64,000 nucleotides of DNA from positions 868,001-932,000 of the forward strand of contig NZ_CP159485.1 in the NCBI RefSeq assembly GCF_040515995.1, read 5' to 3'. Positions 32,700 to 41,267 of this stretch are shown piece after piece. This DNA is from Proteinivorax hydrogeniformans (GTDB lineage: Bacteria > Bacillota > Proteinivoracia > Proteinivoracales > Proteinivoracaceae). The notes below the pieces were generated by a model that was given only the letters and a program-made list of their open reading frames with translations, did not search any database and had not been told where the DNA came from. The stretch's first letter is position 1; the number at the start of each line of letters is the position of its first letter. A program made the position numbers and the translations under genes.

Positions 32700-33650
32700 A
32701 TGTCAAAAGAAAGATATAAAGAGGGGCTTAAAGTTACGGTCGTTGGCATGATTGCAAATATTTTGCTAACAATTTTAAAAGCAGTTCTAGGAATTTTGTC
32801 AGGTAGCACCGCCCTTGTTGCCGATGCAGCTCACTCCTTTACCGACATTGTCGGAAGTGGAGTAGTTTTAGGAGGTCTAAAATGGGCTAATCAACCAGCA
32901 GATGAAACTCACCACTATGGCCATTATAAAGCTGAATCTGTTGTTGCCAAAATCATCGCTATTATCCTAGTGCTTACAGGTGGTGGAATTGGTTATTCAG
33001 CTATAAACGTGCTACTTGAAGGTGACATTGATGTGCCTGGTACTGTTGCCATTTGGGCCTTGGTTATTTCTCTTTTTACAAAAGAGGGGTTGTTTAGGTA
33101 TATATCCTTTGTCGGAAAAAAAATCCAAAGCTCTGCTGTTATGGCTGACGCATGGCATCAAAGAACAGATGCCCTTTCTTCAGTAGCCGCTTTAGTAGGT
33201 GTGTTAGGGGCAATATTAGGGCTTCCCTTCTTAGATCCCGCTGCTGGTATTATTGTGTCTGGTATGATTATGTATAGCGGGGCGAGAATTTTTATGGATG
33301 CTGTAAAAGAGCTTATGGATACAGCTCCAGAGCCTGAAACTATAGAAGAGATAAGAGGAAGGGTACTGGAAGTAAAAGGCCTAAAAGAACTTAATGACGT
33401 AAAAGCTAGGTGGCATGGTGCCAAGATTTTAGTGGATCTAAAGATATGTGTAGACCCAAAGGCTACAGTTGAAAAAGGGCACTCTATCGCTGCACAAGCT
33501 AAAGAAAAACTTATGAGTTCTATGGAGGATGTTGGCGATGTTTTAATACACGTTAATCCGTGTAACCATATAGGAGATGAAAGAAATGATGAACAATGCA
33601 CAGCATGCTCTAGAAACAAAAAGGGGATAAAAGGTGTTTATATTAAGTAG
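32700..33650 (+). CDS. Cation diffusion facilitator (CDF) transporter
   Basis: This 316-aa protein has six membrane helices and the CDF metal site: LVADAAHSFTDI in helix 2 and MADAWHQRTDALSS in helix 5 (HxxxD pairs). A cytoplasmic C-terminal domain follows (about 210-290). It exports divalent metals such as Zn, Fe, Mn or Co in exchange for protons. The HxxxD/HxxxD arrangement fits a Zn- or Cd-type or Fe-type exporter; the metal is unknown. The very end has a Cys-rich tail (CNHIGDERNDEQCTACSR) not part of the basic fold. The ATG at 32700 has AGAGGTG upstream, preferred over the in-frame GTG at 32691. Confidence 0.92.
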   Translation: MSKERYKEGLKVTVVGMIANILLTILKAVLGILSGSTALVADAAHSFTDIVGSGVVLGGLKWANQPADETHHYGHYKAESVVAKIIAIILVLTGGGIGYSAINVLLEGDIDVPGTVAIWALVISLFTKEGLFRYISFVGKKIQSSAVMADAWHQRTDALSSVAALVGVLGAILGLPFLDPAAGIIVSGMIMYSGARIFMDAVKELMDTAPEPETIEEIRGRVLEVKGLKELNDVKARWHGAKILVDLKICVDPKATVEKGHSIAAQAKEKLMSSMEDVGDVLIHVNPCNHIGDERNDEQCTACSRNKKGIKGVYIK

Positions 33651-33665
33651 TGGGAGTGGTTGTTT

Positions 33666-34301
33666 ATGCAAAATGAACACATGGTCAAAGTATTAAATAT
33701 TTTAGACGAAACCTACCCTGATGCAAAATGTGGTTTAAATTACACAACAGCATATGAACTATTAGTAGCAACTATTTTGTCAGCACAATGTACCGATATA
33801 AGAGTAAACAAGGTGACTGCCAGACTATTTTCAAAAGCTAATACTCCTGATGAGATACTAGAGTTAGGAATTGATGAACTAAAAGATGAAATAAAAGAAT
33901 GTGGGCTGTTTAACAACAAAAGCAAAAACATTATAAGTATGAGCCAAGACTTAGTTAGCAAGTATAAAGGGCAAGTACCAGAAACTCAAAAAGAGTTAGT
34001 AAAACTAGGTGGGGTAGGTAGAAAAACAGCTAATGTTGTACTGAGTAATGCTTTTGATGTACCAGCTATAGCTGTTGACACTCATGTATTTAGAGTAGCA
34101 AATAGAATAGGCTTAGCAAGTGCTAAAAACGTAGATCAAACAGAAAAGCAGCTGATGGAAAACCTGCCAAAAGACTGGTGGAGTCACGGGCATCACTTAA
34201 TAATTCATCACGGTAGAAATATATGCACAGCTAGAAAACCTAAATGTGATATTTGTCCCGTTTATGAGCTTTGTGAGTTCGTGAACAAAAAGAAGCATTA
34301 A
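33666..34301 (+). CDS. nth: Endonuclease III
   Basis: This 211-aa DNA glycosylase/AP lyase excises oxidised pyrimidines in base-excision repair. It has the helix-hairpin-helix LVKLGGVGRKTANVVL with the catalytic Lys, VDTHVFRVANRIGLA with the catalytic Asp, and the [4Fe-4S] cluster Cys in CTARKPKCDICPVYELC (C-x6-C-x2-C-x5-C). The ATG at 33666, with GGGAGTGG seven bases before, is preferred over a TTG at 33660. It starts 15 bp after the CDF gene, so both are probably in one operon. A strong bidirectional terminator follows. Confidence 0.96.
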   Translation: MQNEHMVKVLNILDETYPDAKCGLNYTTAYELLVATILSAQCTDIRVNKVTARLFSKANTPDEILELGIDELKDEIKECGLFNNKSKNIISMSQDLVSKYKGQVPETQKELVKLGGVGRKTANVVLSNAFDVPAIAVDTHVFRVANRIGLASAKNVDQTEKQLMENLPKDWWSHGHHLIIHHGRNICTARKPKCDICPVYELCEFVNKKKH

Positions 34302-34302
34302 T

Positions 34303-34344
34303 AATAATAAAAAAAGTGCCTTAAAAGGCACTTTTTTTATTATT
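34303..34344. terminator. 20-bp-stem bidirectional terminator
   Basis: AATAATAAAAAAAGTGCCTT pairs exactly with its complement around AA. It sits just after the nth stop codon (34301) and contains the DUF4438 stop codon at 34340-34342 on the other strand. Confidence 0.92.
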
Positions 34345-35197
34345 TAAGTTCCAAATAGTTTGCAATATTAGCTTTTGGGTTTTGGTTACCCTTAATCTTA
34401 CTTTCTTTGCACGTTAGCAGGGTGCTAACTCCAGGACCATGTCCCCCAATTATACAATCACTGTGGATTACCACGCCGATTGTCACAGCTCCCTTTAGAT
34501 AACCTCTACTATACGTAGTATCGCAATCTCTTAGTAGCACTATGTCACCTAATCTCAATTTATCTAGGCCGAACTTTTTGTAATCCTCAGGATCGGCAGT
34601 TTGAATATCATAATCTCCTCTAAAAGCTGGTGAGCCGATTCCAGATCCCATCAAACGAGCTGGAACCTCTGTTACTACATCAACTTGTAAAGAGCCATCC
34701 TCTAACTGTTTAATACCCATTTTTTCAAATAAAGCTGGGTCTAGGTTATAAGTTTTTATATCTTCGTAGTTCTCTATCTCTAAACCATTACCCACGGATT
34801 TAATTTGAATCTTATCACCGATAGCTAGCTTATCTAAAGTTTCATCATCGAAATGGATTAATGTATGCTCAATGCCACCATGAAAGCCTGTTACTACACC
34901 TTTTTTACCCTTAGCTTCCCCGCTTATTACTTTAGCTTCATTACCCACACAAGCCATACAATTTAGGCCGCTATTTTTTAATGCGTCAGATAACTGGATA
35001 CTAACACCAGGCTCTACATGATCACCTTTCCAACCACTGGCATAATCGCCGACTTTGACATTATAGGTAATTCCACCAGTTCCAGGAACCATATGGCTCT
35101 GGCCCTCAGTATCAAAACGATAGGAGCGAGCTCTAGGGTGACTTATCTCCCCACACACTGATTGCATAACAAGCTTTTCTTTGTTAATTTTTAACAT
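34340..35197 (-). CDS. DUF4438 domain protein
   Basis: This 285-aa protein matches DUF4438 throughout: VCGEISHPRARSYRFDTEG and GTGGITYNVKVGDYASGW near the start, and later IGVVIHSDCIIGGHGPGVSTLL. The family, known from Thermotoga and clostridia, has no established function. There is no signal peptide or membrane helix, so it is probably cytosolic. It is monocistronic, facing the nth gene across a terminator. Upstream on its promoter side is the heptamer array. Confidence 0.85.
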   Translation of the reverse strand: MLKINKEKLVMQSVCGEISHPRARSYRFDTEGQSHMVPGTGGITYNVKVGDYASGWKGDHVEPGVSIQLSDALKNSGLNCMACVGNEAKVISGEAKGKKGVVTGFHGGIEHTLIHFDDETLDKLAIGDKIQIKSVGNGLEIENYEDIKTYNLDPALFEKMGIKQLEDGSLQVDVVTEVPARLMGSGIGSPAFRGDYDIQTADPEDYKKFGLDKLRLGDIVLLRDCDTTYSRGYLKGAVTIGVVIHSDCIIGGHGPGVSTLLTCKESKIKGNQNPKANIANYLELK

Positions 35198-36275
35198 GCT
35201 TTACATTCCTCCCATAATATTTAGATTATAGAAATAGTTCTATATTTAATACTATTTCTCCTGCAAAAAAATAGAATAAATTTAAGAAGCTAGGACATAT
35301 CTGCCACGTCCAGATTCGTTAATAAGTGGAATGTAGAATGTAGAAAGTGGAAAGTGGAAAGTGGAAAGTGGAAAGTGGAAAGTGGAAAGTGGAAAGTGGA
35401 AAGTGGAAAGTGGAAAGTGGAAAGTGGAAAGTGGAAAGTGGAAAGTGGAAAGTGGAAAGTGGAAAGTGGAAAGCGCGTGGCCAAATAAGCTCTTAGGGTC
35501 ATGGTTTTTATTACCAACCTCTGACCTCATATTACAAATTACCACTAACTTATTTCTAAAAAAACAAATTGCCAATGTTGTCCTAGCCGGGCCTTTCCAG
35601 TATGGATACCTTACATGAACGGGCTTGGACCAAGCATGTAGCTAATTTCGTAATTTTTACCGTGGCCAAATAAGCTCTTAGGGTCATGGTTTTTATTCTA
35701 ATCTCTGACCTCATATTACAAATTACCACTAACTTTTTTCTAAAAAAAACAAATTGCCAATGTTGTCCTAGCCGGGCCTTTCCAGTATGGATACCTTATA
35801 TGAAGGGGCTTGGACCAAGCATGTAGCTAATTTCGTAATGTTTACCGTGGCCAATTAAGTTCTTAGGGTCATGGTTTTTATTCTAATCTCTGACCTCATA
35901 TTACAAATTACCACTAACTTATTTCTAAAAAAAACAAATTGCCAATGTTGTCCTAGCCGGGCCTTTCCAGTATGGATACCTTATATGAAGGGGCTTGGAC
36001 CAAGCATGTAGCTAATTTCGTAATGTTTACCGTGGCCATTTAAGTTCTTAGGGTCGTGTTTTTTATTACTAACCTCTGACCTCATATTACAAATTACCAC
36101 TAACTTATTTCTAAAAAAAACAAATTGCCAGTGTTGTCCTAGCCGGGCCTTTCCAGTATGGATACCTTATATGAAGGGGCTTGGACCAAGCATGTAGCTA
36201 ATTTCGTAATGTTTACCGTGGCCATTTAAGTTCTTAGGGTCGTGTTTTTTATTACTAACCTCTGACCTCATATTA
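35198..36275. other. Gene-free repeat region between the DUF4438 and LTA-synthase genes
   Basis: This 1.08-kb stretch has no convincing gene. It holds the promoter side of the DUF4438 gene (35198-35340), an array of 18 heptamers (35347-35472) and four complete plus one partial 185-bp units (35477-36290). Apparent reading frames in it come from the heptamer pattern and are not genes. Confidence 0.85.
35347..35472. repeat. Heptanucleotide array, (GTGGAAA)x18
   Basis: Eighteen perfect copies of GTGGAAA run head to tail over 126 bp with no variant copy, flanked by AATGTAGAA on the left and the 185-bp repeats on the right. A perfect array of this length is expected to be prone to slippage. The period is seven and it is not part of a gene. 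Confidence 0.97.
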
Positions 36276-36290
36276 CTAATTACTACTACT
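35477..36290. repeat. 185-bp tandem repeat, about 4.4 copies
   Basis: The marker GTGGCC begins at 35477, 35662, 35847, 36032 and 36218, giving periods of 185, 185, 185 and 186. Units differ by scattered single bases. Each contains the imperfect palindrome GCTTGGACCAAGC. Copy 5 is only about 72 bp long and overlaps the last codons of the LTA-synthase-like gene. Parts of the unit recur, in inverse orientation, in the 53-kb mosaic. Confidence 0.93.
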
Positions 36291-38132
36291 TGTTATCAAG
36301 TTGTTATCAAGTATATACTCCGATAGTTTTAAATGTCTTAAAGCTCGCTTATAGCCTTCTTTACAATCATCTAAACTTACTGGCTCTCTCGTAACTCTAT
36401 CCCAAGCGGTGCTATTTTCAAAAACACCATCGCTAGACATTAAAAATATTTTTTCGTCATCTACAAAGGACCCTCTTCCTAGTGGGTTTTTTATCACCGA
36501 AAAACCTTCCTTAGCATTAAAAAGGTTTCTACCTAACATAGGAACACCATCTAAGTCTAATCCTACAAGATTTGCAAAAGTAGGGTAAAAATCAACCATG
36601 CCTCCTACGGTTTCGATGGTTTCATCGACGTTAGAGCCCGGAATATGGGCTATAAGAGGAACCTTATACATTTCGCCCTCTTTAAAAGGTTCTCCTAGCA
36701 GTTTTGAAACCAGCTCATTAGTTTCTTCCTCTTCTACACGAAGACCTTTATGGTCACCGTATAAAATAATAATGGAATCTTCGTAAAGGTTGTGTTTTTT
36801 AAGGTTTTCAATAAATTGACCTATCATTTTATCAAGATACTTTACTGTTTGTAAGTAGTCTCCAACCAACGTGTCTTGATAAGCCTCTGGCAAATCTAAA
36901 AATTTAAAATCCTCTTCCATCCTAAAAGGTGTATGTGAGGTTAAGGTTACATACTTAGCATAAAACGGTTTATCAGTATCAACTAAATAGTCCATAGATT
37001 GTCTAAAAACTGAGCCATCGCTAATACCCATACCAATTATTTCGTCCTGTTCTAAATCCTCCATGCTAACGAAGTGATCTATCCCCTGTGTAGTGTAAAA
37101 ATTCTCCCGGTTCCAAAACTCTGCTTCAAACCCATGAAAGATAAAAGTAGAATATCCTTTTTGCTCTTTTAGCAAGCTAGGAAAAGCTGTAAATTCATTT
37201 TCTTCGTACCTACTATAAGTTTGAACGTTTGAAGAAGGGTAGAAAGAATTATTTGATATAAATTCAGCATCAGAAGTATTGCCTGTACTGACCTGTTCAA
37301 AATAATTGTTAAAATAAAAGCTATCATTCAAAACCAAATCATTTAATACAGGAGTGACATATTGACCGTTAACCTTAAGATCAATCACAAAATTGTGGAT
37401 AGACTCCATCTGCAATACAATGATGTTTTTATCTTTTGCCAAGCCGAATGTATCTTTATGAACAAGGTCAGTTCTGTTGATGTATTCATCTATATACTCA
37501 TGGACATCTTGCTCATCCGCCGTATTGTTTCCGGCTACAAAATTATAAATATCAAAAAAGTGATAGCTCATAACACCTAAGTTATATGGTGTATGCATTC
37601 CTCCAGAGGAACGAACAATACTTGAACTTACTAAACTAGTAACTAAAATTAGCGAAATAACAACTAGGAAAAAAGCAAGCCTTTGTTTTTTTTGTAGTTT
37701 TACTTTTACAGGATTTTGTTTGTAATAGAAAATCAGGGCAATAAAATCCATAAAAAATAAAAAATACACCGGCCTTATCAAAGTCATAATACTTTCTGAC
37801 ACCCCACCTAGTTGCCCCATTTGGTAAACACTGTGTATAGGTATCAAGGTGAAAAAATGACTAAAGTAAATCTTTTCTACAAAAAACAATACAGAGATTA
37901 AAAAATGAGCTATCAACAAATTTCTTAACCTATTTTTACTAGAACATAAATCAACCAAAAAATATATTGCTAAAATAAGTATAAAATTATTAAATGTTAT
38001 CAATAAAATTCCAGATTGCAAATCCATTAGATAATGAAAGATAACCATTTTCACTAATGTTAAACTACTAAACAACAAAACTTCTTTTAAATGAACACAG
38101 TTTTCTACGTACTTTTTAAAATAAACCCCCAT
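36276..38132 (-). CDS. LtaS-family sulfatase-fold membrane protein (LTA-synthase-like)
   Basis: This 618-aa protein has about five N-terminal membrane helices (residues 15-200) and a large extracytoplasmic sulfatase-type domain. The active-site Thr is in GNTSDAEF, and the metal or substrate residues are in LQMESIHNF, YVTLTSHTPF and YGDHKG. LtaS polymerises glycerol-phosphate from phosphatidylglycerol to make lipoteichoic acid outside the membrane; relatives act as primases or on other polymers, so the precise role is inferred. The ATG has AAAGGGGTG upstream. The last five codons and TAG stop fall inside the partial fifth 185-bp repeat. Confidence 0.88.
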   Translation of the reverse strand: MGVYFKKYVENCVHLKEVLLFSSLTLVKMVIFHYLMDLQSGILLITFNNFILILAIYFLVDLCSSKNRLRNLLIAHFLISVLFFVEKIYFSHFFTLIPIHSVYQMGQLGGVSESIMTLIRPVYFLFFMDFIALIFYYKQNPVKVKLQKKQRLAFFLVVISLILVTSLVSSSIVRSSGGMHTPYNLGVMSYHFFDIYNFVAGNNTADEQDVHEYIDEYINRTDLVHKDTFGLAKDKNIIVLQMESIHNFVIDLKVNGQYVTPVLNDLVLNDSFYFNNYFEQVSTGNTSDAEFISNNSFYPSSNVQTYSRYEENEFTAFPSLLKEQKGYSTFIFHGFEAEFWNRENFYTTQGIDHFVSMEDLEQDEIIGMGISDGSVFRQSMDYLVDTDKPFYAKYVTLTSHTPFRMEEDFKFLDLPEAYQDTLVGDYLQTVKYLDKMIGQFIENLKKHNLYEDSIIILYGDHKGLRVEEEETNELVSKLLGEPFKEGEMYKVPLIAHIPGSNVDETIETVGGMVDFYPTFANLVGLDLDGVPMLGRNLFNAKEGFSVIKNPLGRGSFVDDEKIFLMSSDGVFENSTAWDRVTREPVSLDDCKEGYKRALRHLKLSEYILDNNLITSSSN

Positions 38133-38306
38133 TAAATTACACCCCTTTGATTTTTAACTTGCTAGTACTAATAAAAGATAAAAAACTTTCCTAGAGAAAA
38201 ATCACATAAAATAAGTTTTCTACAAAAATAATGCAAATCCTGCTGTTACCTTAAACTGTTAACAATTTCATAAAATAAGCAAAACCAATGAAACATTGTC
38301 GTAATT

Positions 38307-38335
38307 TTGCACCTTTTATTTAGGTCTGGTAATAT
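38307..38335 (+). promoter_or_regulatory. Sigma-A promoter for the trmL gene cluster
   Basis: TTGCAC (38307-38312) and TAATAT (38330-38335) are spaced by 17 bp. Transcription would start about 30 bp before the trmL ATG. Confidence 0.6.
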
Positions 38336-38370
38336 ATATATAAAGTAAAATCGAAAGAAGGTTATGCTAG

Positions 38371-38826
38371 ATGTTTAATATTGTTTTGGTGGAGCCAGAG
38401 ATACCTCACAACACAGGGAACATCATTAGAACTTGCGCAGCTACAAATTCAAAGCTGCATTTAATAGAACCGTTAGGTTTTTCCCTCACTGATAAAAATT
38501 TAAAAAGAGCAGGTTTAGATTACCGTGATTTAGCAAGAGTATTTACATATTGTGGTTTAGAGGAATTCTTCGAAAAAAATAAGGATGGAACATTCTATTA
38601 CCTAACAACTAAAGTGGAAAAACCCTACTATAAAGCTAAATTTAAGGATGGGGACTTTTTACTCTTTGGAAAAGAAACAGCTGGTCTACCAGAAGACTTA
38701 ATCTTTTCAAACGCAGATACAGCTATAACAGTTCCTATGACCAACGATGCCCGTTCTCTCAATTTATCTAATACAGTAGCTTTAGTTGTTTATGAGGCCT
38801 TGAGGCAGACTGGTTTTAAATTTTAA
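38371..38826 (+). CDS. trmL: tRNA (cytidine/uridine-34 2'-O-)-methyltransferase
   Basis: This 151-aa SPOUT-fold methyltransferase modifies the wobble base of certain leucine tRNAs with SAM. It has EIPHNTGNIIRTCAA at the N-terminus, LHLIEPLGFSL next, and the knot motifs LFGKETAGLPEDL and PMTNDARSLNLSNTVALVVYEALRQ at the C-terminus. The length is typical. It opens a run of three close plus-strand genes (18 bp gap to the next). Confidence 0.95.
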   Translation: MFNIVLVEPEIPHNTGNIIRTCAATNSKLHLIEPLGFSLTDKNLKRAGLDYRDLARVFTYCGLEEFFEKNKDGTFYYLTTKVEKPYYKAKFKDGDFLLFGKETAGLPEDLIFSNADTAITVPMTNDARSLNLSNTVALVVYEALRQTGFKF

Positions 38827-38844
38827 TTAAAGGGGGATTTTGCC

Positions 38845-39483
38845 TTGTTAAATAGTTATAAAACCATAAATAATGAGTCAGTGGCGAAAATCGATATAAA
38901 AAAGTCTAAGTTTATTGGAGCTGCGGCTCCAGCTCAATCTGAGGAGCAAGCCCTAGCCTTTATAGAAAAAATATGCAAAAAGCATCAAAGTGCTACACAC
39001 AATGTCTATGCTTATCAGATTGGACAAAATGACGAAATTCAAAGATGTAATGACGATGGTGAACCAACAAAAACTGCAGGCAAGCCCATTTTAGAGCTTA
39101 TAAGGAAAGAGGAGCTAAAAAATGTGGTTGTAGTGGTCACAAGATATTTTGGAGGTATAAAGCTAGGAACAGGCGGGTTAATCAGAGCTTATGGCCAGAG
39201 TGCTAAAGAAGCACTAGTTCAAGCAAAAATTGGCTATATGCAGCTTTTAACCAACGTAGAAATAACATTTGACTATACCGCCCATGGTAAAATAGAAAAC
39301 TATCTAAATCCTTTAGGAGTAGTAAAAGATACCTCTTTTTCTGATAAAGTTCAGATGTGCCTAATGTTAAAAGATGATGAAATACCAAAGGTAAGGCAAC
39401 AGCTATTAAATATTACTAGTGGTGAATTAAGTTTTAATATAAAAGAAAAAGAATACATCTTTAAGGAGGATAAAGACAATTGA
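38845..39483 (+). CDS. IMPACT/YigZ-family protein
   Basis: This 212-aa protein has an IMPACT (UPF0029) domain: SKFIGAAAPAQSEEQALAFI, ATHNVYAYQIG, DDGEPTKTAGKPILELI and VVVVTRYFGGIKLGTGGLIRAY. A C-terminal part resembles the DUF1949 domain. These proteins are thought to bind ribosomes or nucleotides; no enzyme activity is established. The start is TTG behind AAAGGGGGA. Its stop TGA overlaps the TTG start of the next gene. Confidence 0.87.
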   Translation: MLNSYKTINNESVAKIDIKKSKFIGAAAPAQSEEQALAFIEKICKKHQSATHNVYAYQIGQNDEIQRCNDDGEPTKTAGKPILELIRKEELKNVVVVVTRYFGGIKLGTGGLIRAYGQSAKEALVQAKIGYMQLLTNVEITFDYTAHGKIENYLNPLGVVKDTSFSDKVQMCLMLKDDEIPKVRQQLLNITSGELSFNIKEKEYIFKEDKDN

Positions 39484-40331
39484 TTAAATTCGGACCTGCT
39501 GGTAACTCTACACTGTTTTATGATGAAGGTAATAAAAGTTCTTTAGAAATCCCTAAGTGGCTTAAACAAAAAGGTTTAAATGCATACGAGTATCAATGTG
39601 GCAGAGGAGTAAGGGTAAAAGAGAAGTTTAGCTCTAACCTAAAAAGTGAATGTGATAAGTACGGTATTGCACTGAGTCTGCACGCGCCATATTTTATAAA
39701 TTTAGCATCTACAGACAGAGAGAAATTAGATAAAAGTGTTGGACATATCACTAAATCGTTAAAAGCTACAAGCGACATGGGAGGGTCAAAAATAGTAGTT
39801 CACCCCGGCTCTGTTCCAAAAGGTGAGGATAGAGATGAGGTGCTAGCTCGGGCTAAAGAGTTTCTAAAAGAGGTACTAGATCTAACTTGCGACTACTCAC
39901 ATGTTAAGATAGGATTAGAGCTTATGGGTAAAATTAATCAGTTAGGGAACTTATCAGAGGTAATTCAGCTATGTTTAATAGACCCAAATCGGTGTGTGCC
40001 TGTTATAGATTTTGGACACTTGCATGCAAGGGAGCACGGAGGTTTGAAAAATAAAGGAGATTTTAGACGGGTAATAGATAAAATAGGAGAGAATTTAGGC
40101 AAAGAAACTGTTAAAAACTTACATATACATTTCAGCCCTATAGAATATAGCAAAGGAGGGGAAAAAAAGCACCGTATTTTTGATGAAAAGGAATTTGGGC
40201 CAAGATTCGAGGATTTTGCTCCTGTGGTTGTGGAAAACAAAATGCAGCCAACCATAATTTGTGAATCTTCTGGCAAACAGACGGAAGATGCCCTTTTCAT
40301 GAAAAAATTGTATGAGGATTTAATTGATTGA
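39480..40331 (+). CDS. Endonuclease-IV-like TIM-barrel protein
   Basis: This 283-aa AP-endonuclease-2 / xylose-isomerase-like barrel has metal-ligand stretches in the expected order: SLHAPYFINLAS, IVVHPGSV, IGLELMGK, VIDFGHLHA, LHIHFSPI and a late ICESSG. Endonuclease IV cuts DNA at abasic sites; the same fold is used by sugar isomerases, so repair is inferred. The ligands look complete. It overlaps the IMPACT gene by four bases (ATTGA), implying cotranslation. The start is TTG behind AAGGAGGATAAAG. Confidence 0.82.
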   Translation: MIKFGPAGNSTLFYDEGNKSSLEIPKWLKQKGLNAYEYQCGRGVRVKEKFSSNLKSECDKYGIALSLHAPYFINLASTDREKLDKSVGHITKSLKATSDMGGSKIVVHPGSVPKGEDRDEVLARAKEFLKEVLDLTCDYSHVKIGLELMGKINQLGNLSEVIQLCLIDPNRCVPVIDFGHLHAREHGGLKNKGDFRRVIDKIGENLGKETVKNLHIHFSPIEYSKGGEKKHRIFDEKEFGPRFEDFAPVVVENKMQPTIICESSGKQTEDALFMKKLYEDLID

Positions 40332-40476
40332 ACTTTTCAATATGGCATAAACACCCCCATCAACTGCTAAGTTAGGCTAAAAGTGAAGCCGTTTTTGTGA
40401 TTATCAGTAAAAACTTATGAGCGTTTGTAAATTCTTGCAATCGCCTATATATATGAAAAAAATAGGAGGGATTAAC

Positions 40477-41187
40477 ATGTTAAAAGCAGTGCTATTTGAT
40501 TTAGATGGAACGTTGCTAACTTTAGATATTGAAACTTTTTTGCCCAGATATGTAAAAAGTATTTCCCGAAAAGCACAACATAAGATTCCAAATAATATCT
40601 TTCAGAAAGCTTTATTCGCAGGAACAGAGGAAATGGTGAAAAATGTTCAAAAAGATAAGTCAAATCAAGAAGTATTTATGGAGACCTTTTTCTCTTTAGT
40701 AAATATTGATAAAAAGGAAATCTTACCTATGCTAGACGAATTTTACAAAAATGACTTTAGTAATTTACAAAGTGACATAACAGCTGTGCCAGGAGCCAAA
40801 GAAGCTGTAAAGTTTTGCAAAGATAATGGTCTAAAAGTGGTACTAGCGACTAACCCTGTTTTCCCAAAAGAAGCTACTTATGAGAGAATTAGATGGGCTG
40901 GACTTAACGCAACTGATTTTAATTTAATAACTTCTTATGAAAATATGAGCGCTACAAAGCCCAACTTAGAATACTATCAGCAGATTCTTGATAAATTAGG
41001 TATACGAGGTAAAGAGGCCATGATGGTTGGAAACGATTGTCAAGAAGACCTTTGTGCAGCAAAGCTAGGTATGAAAACTTTTTTAGTTGACGATGGCCTA
41101 GTTATTGATAGAAGCGGTGGAAACTATACAGTGGACCTTAAAGGTTCTTTGAAGGAATTCCCAGATAAAATTCGACCGTTAATCTAA
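40477..41187 (+). CDS. HAD-superfamily hydrolase
   Basis: This 236-aa phosphatase of HAD subfamily I has motif I VLFDLDGTLL (nucleophile Asp), motif II VVLATN, motif III Lys in SATKPNLEYY, and motif IV MVGNDCQEDLCAA. A helical cap (about residues 15-90) is inserted after motif I. The substrate is unknown; candidates are sugar phosphates or phosphoglycolate. The start is the ATG at 40477 behind AGGAGGG, not an ATG 20 codons earlier, which has no ribosome site. It is likely monocistronic. Confidence 0.88.
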   Translation: MLKAVLFDLDGTLLTLDIETFLPRYVKSISRKAQHKIPNNIFQKALFAGTEEMVKNVQKDKSNQEVFMETFFSLVNIDKKEILPMLDEFYKNDFSNLQSDITAVPGAKEAVKFCKDNGLKVVLATNPVFPKEATYERIRWAGLNATDFNLITSYENMSATKPNLEYYQQILDKLGIRGKEAMMVGNDCQEDLCAAKLGMKTFLVDDGLVIDRSGGNYTVDLKGSLKEFPDKIRPLI

Positions 41188-41196
41188 AATAATATA

Positions 41197-41225
41197 TTGA
41201 CATAATTCACTTAATAAATTATAAT
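41197..41225 (+). promoter_or_regulatory. Near-consensus sigma-A promoter, possible Fur/Per box
   Basis: TTGACA (41197-41202) and TATAAT (41220-41225) are both perfect and spaced by 17 bp. The bases over and after the -10 (ATTATAATGAGAACAATTAC) resemble a Fur/PerR operator, which would fit autoregulation of the gene that follows. The operator is inference. Confidence 0.8.
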
Positions 41226-41267
41226 GAGAACAATTACTGATATAGGCAGAGGAAGGGGTTGAATCCA

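Noticed and set aside
35282-35575. Open frames on both strands through the heptamer array (repeated PLSTFHF-type or WKVESGK-type peptides)
   Set aside because: The heptamer has no stop codon in several frames, so open frames arise automatically. There is no ribosome site and no meaningful protein.
35347-36290. Possible CRISPR array
   Set aside because: The heptamer is contiguous with no spacers, and the 185-bp units are repeats without unique spacers. There are no cas genes.
40395-40450. A third ECF promoter before the HAD hydrolase gene (CGCCTATATATA)
   Set aside because: There is no TGAAAC at the right distance and the -10 is CGCC rather than CGTC. A sigma-A reading is as good.
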